The position numbers and the translations under genes were made by a program. From the NCBI RefSeq assembly GCF_024305175.1, contig NZ_JAMWYY010000011.1:1-64000 (forward strand): a stretch of 64,000 nucleotides of DNA, written 5' to 3'. Shown here in pieces: positions 63,008 through 64,000 of the stretch. Under the pieces are notes generated by a model that was given only the letters and a program-made list of their open reading frames with translations, was not told where the DNA came from and searched no databases. Each line of letters opens with the position of its first letter. Positions within the stretch are counted from its first letter, which is position 1. The DNA is from Flavobacterium sp. Lineage in GTDB: Bacteria; Bacteroidota; Bacteroidia; Flavobacteriales; Flavobacteriaceae.

Positions 63008-63549
63008 TTGCTGTAGGTACTTTTTAAATTCCCCTGGTGCGCTTCAATTTTTTCCTTTAGTATCATCCTTGCCCTTGCAAGGTTAGATTTAGAGGTGCCA
63101 GTTGTTATATTAAGCATCTCTGCTATTTCTTTATGCGAAAAGCCATCGGTTACATATAGGTTAAACACCATGCGGTAACGATCCGGCAGTTGCTGAATGA
63201 TGCCCAGCAAAAAATCCATGCTCACATCTTCTGTTTCTATCTCTACTTCGGGTTCGTCCGGTATGTTTTCACTAACCAGCTCTACCACGCCCTGGCTGCG
63301 GTATTTTTGCAGCACATTATTCACCATAAGCCTTTTGGCCCAGCCTTCAAAAGAACCCTTAAACTGGAACTGCCCAATTTTGCGGAACAGCAGCAGGAAG
63401 CCGTCCTGCAGGTTGTCCTGCGCATCGGCATAGCTGCGCGAATACTTAAGGCATACCGAAAACAGCTTCGGGGCAAAAAGCCTGTAAAGCTGTTCCTGGG
63501 CCTTAATATTGTCCCGCTGGCATTCCTGTATAAGCTGCTCTAAACCCAA
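63004..63549 (-). CDS. ECF RNA polymerase sigma factor
   Basis: A 181-residue ECF sigma factor with region 2 (about 10-85, FAPKLFSVCLKYSRSYADAQ followed by DNLQDGFLLLFRKI) and region 4 (about 117-170, LPDRYRMVFNLYVTDGFSHK, EIAEMLNITTGTSKSNLARA). No regions 1 or 3. It should direct transcription of an envelope-linked regulon, controlled by the partner encoded just downstream. Confidence 0.95.
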   Translation of the reverse strand: MGLEQLIQECQRDNIKAQEQLYRLFAPKLFSVCLKYSRSYADAQDNLQDGFLLLFRKIGQFQFKGSFEGWAKRLMVNNVLQKYRSQGVVELVSENIPDEPEVEIETEDVSMDFLLGIIQQLPDRYRMVFNLYVTDGFSHKEIAEMLNITTGTSKSNLARARMILKEKIEAHQGNLKSTYSK

Positions 63550-63578
63550 ATTCGGTTATTGTTTTTAGTGTTTGGTCT

Positions 63579-64000
63579 TTATTCTCCCACGGGTACAGAT
63601 ACGGTTTCAAAAATGCGGTTGCCCTGGCTGTCGACACCCTTAAAAATCTGGAACGAATATGCGCTGTACTGGGTAATATCTAAATTGTTGGGGCAGGTAA
63701 AATCATACATGGCCCATTCTGCCTCATCAGTAGCCAGGGGTTTGCACTTAGCATCCTGAATAACAAGTGCCTGCACGGCAAGTATTTCGCTATTGTTGGT
63801 TTTCTCTGTATAAAACCCGTCAAAATAATGGCAGTCATCCGGCCTTTTGTAATAAACTTTTATGGGGTAGGTGTGCCCGGGCACCATGCTTTCGGGCAGC
63901 TCAAGGCTTTCTACGGGCAAAAATGCCACTTCAAACTGCGGCGTGTCTTCTTCTAAAGAACAGGCGCTAAGGCCCGCCACAAGCACTAATAACAATAACA
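63579..64000 (-). CDS. Lipoprotein, 5' end cut by the window edge
   Basis: The frame is open to the window end, where only TG of a possible ATG is left. Read this way it begins with a hydrophobic Leu/Val stretch, then SAC (lipobox) followed by SLEED, an acidic export-signal-like patch, so a surface lipoprotein is likely. An internal TTG at 63995 is a less likely start. About 140 residues are seen and no family is recognised. It ends 29 bases before the sigma factor gene starts and may be upstream of it in one transcript. Confidence 0.75.
   Translation of the reverse strand, partial: LLLLVLVAGLSACSLEEDTPQFEVAFLPVESLELPESMVPGHTYPIKVYYKRPDDCHYFDGFYTEKTNNSEILAVQALVIQDAKCKPLATDEAEWAMYDFTCPNNLDITQYSAYSFQIFKGVDSQGNRIFETVSVPVGE

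Overview
The window is chromosomal DNA from a member of the Bacteroidota, most likely a Flavobacteriaceae species close to Flavobacterium. Four things point there. Promoters show the Bacteroidota -7 box TAnnTTTG, several with a TTG about 18-19 bases upstream, and Shine-Dalgarno sequences are rare. A type IX secretion lipoprotein (SprE/PorW) and a substrate with a type IX sorting tail are present. Lineage-restricted families occur (DUF6341, DUF6427, DUF6168, DUF5687, DUF4292, HU-CCDC81/SPOR). The ATP synthase operon is split, with no atpD or atpC here. No rRNA, tRNA, CRISPR array, insertion sequence or prophage was recognised.

Layout. 1-4.4 kb: tex, an AT-rich secreted propeller gene, a second copy of the tex 3' end, a repeat-filled intergenic stretch and tatA. 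4.6-8.4 kb: an active M23 peptidase, an SdpI-like protein, a GH3-family adenylating enzyme and an overlapping Fic protein. 8.6-24.1 kb: one long surface-polysaccharide operon. It holds a DUF6909-like protein, a Wzz-like protein, rmlBACD, a Wzx flippase, three Wzy/O-antigen-ligase-like proteins, two glycosyltransferases, a UDP-xylose synthase-like SDR and a WcaJ-type initiating transferase. 24.1-29 kb: purD, DUF6341, DUF6427, upp, DUF4254 and a family 9 glycosyltransferase. 29-36.4 kb: a type IX-secreted SGNH protein, a ferredoxin-type reductase, a PadR regulator with three small membrane proteins, and a DUF5687 ABC exporter. 36.5-45.4 kb: sprE, a bactofilin, atpZ and the atpBEFHAG operon. 45.5-48 kb: a small accessory patch with a Xre-RES toxin-antitoxin pair. 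48-60.7 kb: cell-envelope and housekeeping genes (flippase, dut, TPR proteins, a nucleotidyltransferase, DUF4292, EnvC, a thioesterase, HU/SPOR, dprA, trpS, plsC). 60.7-64 kb: a lipoprotein, an ECF sigma factor with a membrane-spanning anti-sigma/outer-membrane barrel partner, and a lipoprotein cut by the window edge.

How it works together. Most of the window builds, exports or monitors the envelope: surface glycan synthesis, peptidoglycan remodelling, type IX secretion and a trans-envelope sigma-factor switch. The main anomalies are the following. (1) A 201-bp duplication of the tex 3' end flanks an AT-rich gene; its 11 differences are all synonymous, which suggests tail-restoring insertion of foreign DNA. 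(2) A PadR gene has a 38-bp near-perfect palindrome over its promoter and is followed by three membrane proteins sharing an E-x-x-D-H motif. (3) The Xre-RES promoter has its -33 element in the loop of a perfect 11-bp inverted repeat. (4) A single protein appears to join an anti-sigma-like cytoplasmic segment, an inner-membrane helix, a long linker and an outer-membrane barrel. (5) A strong hairpin sits directly after atpE.
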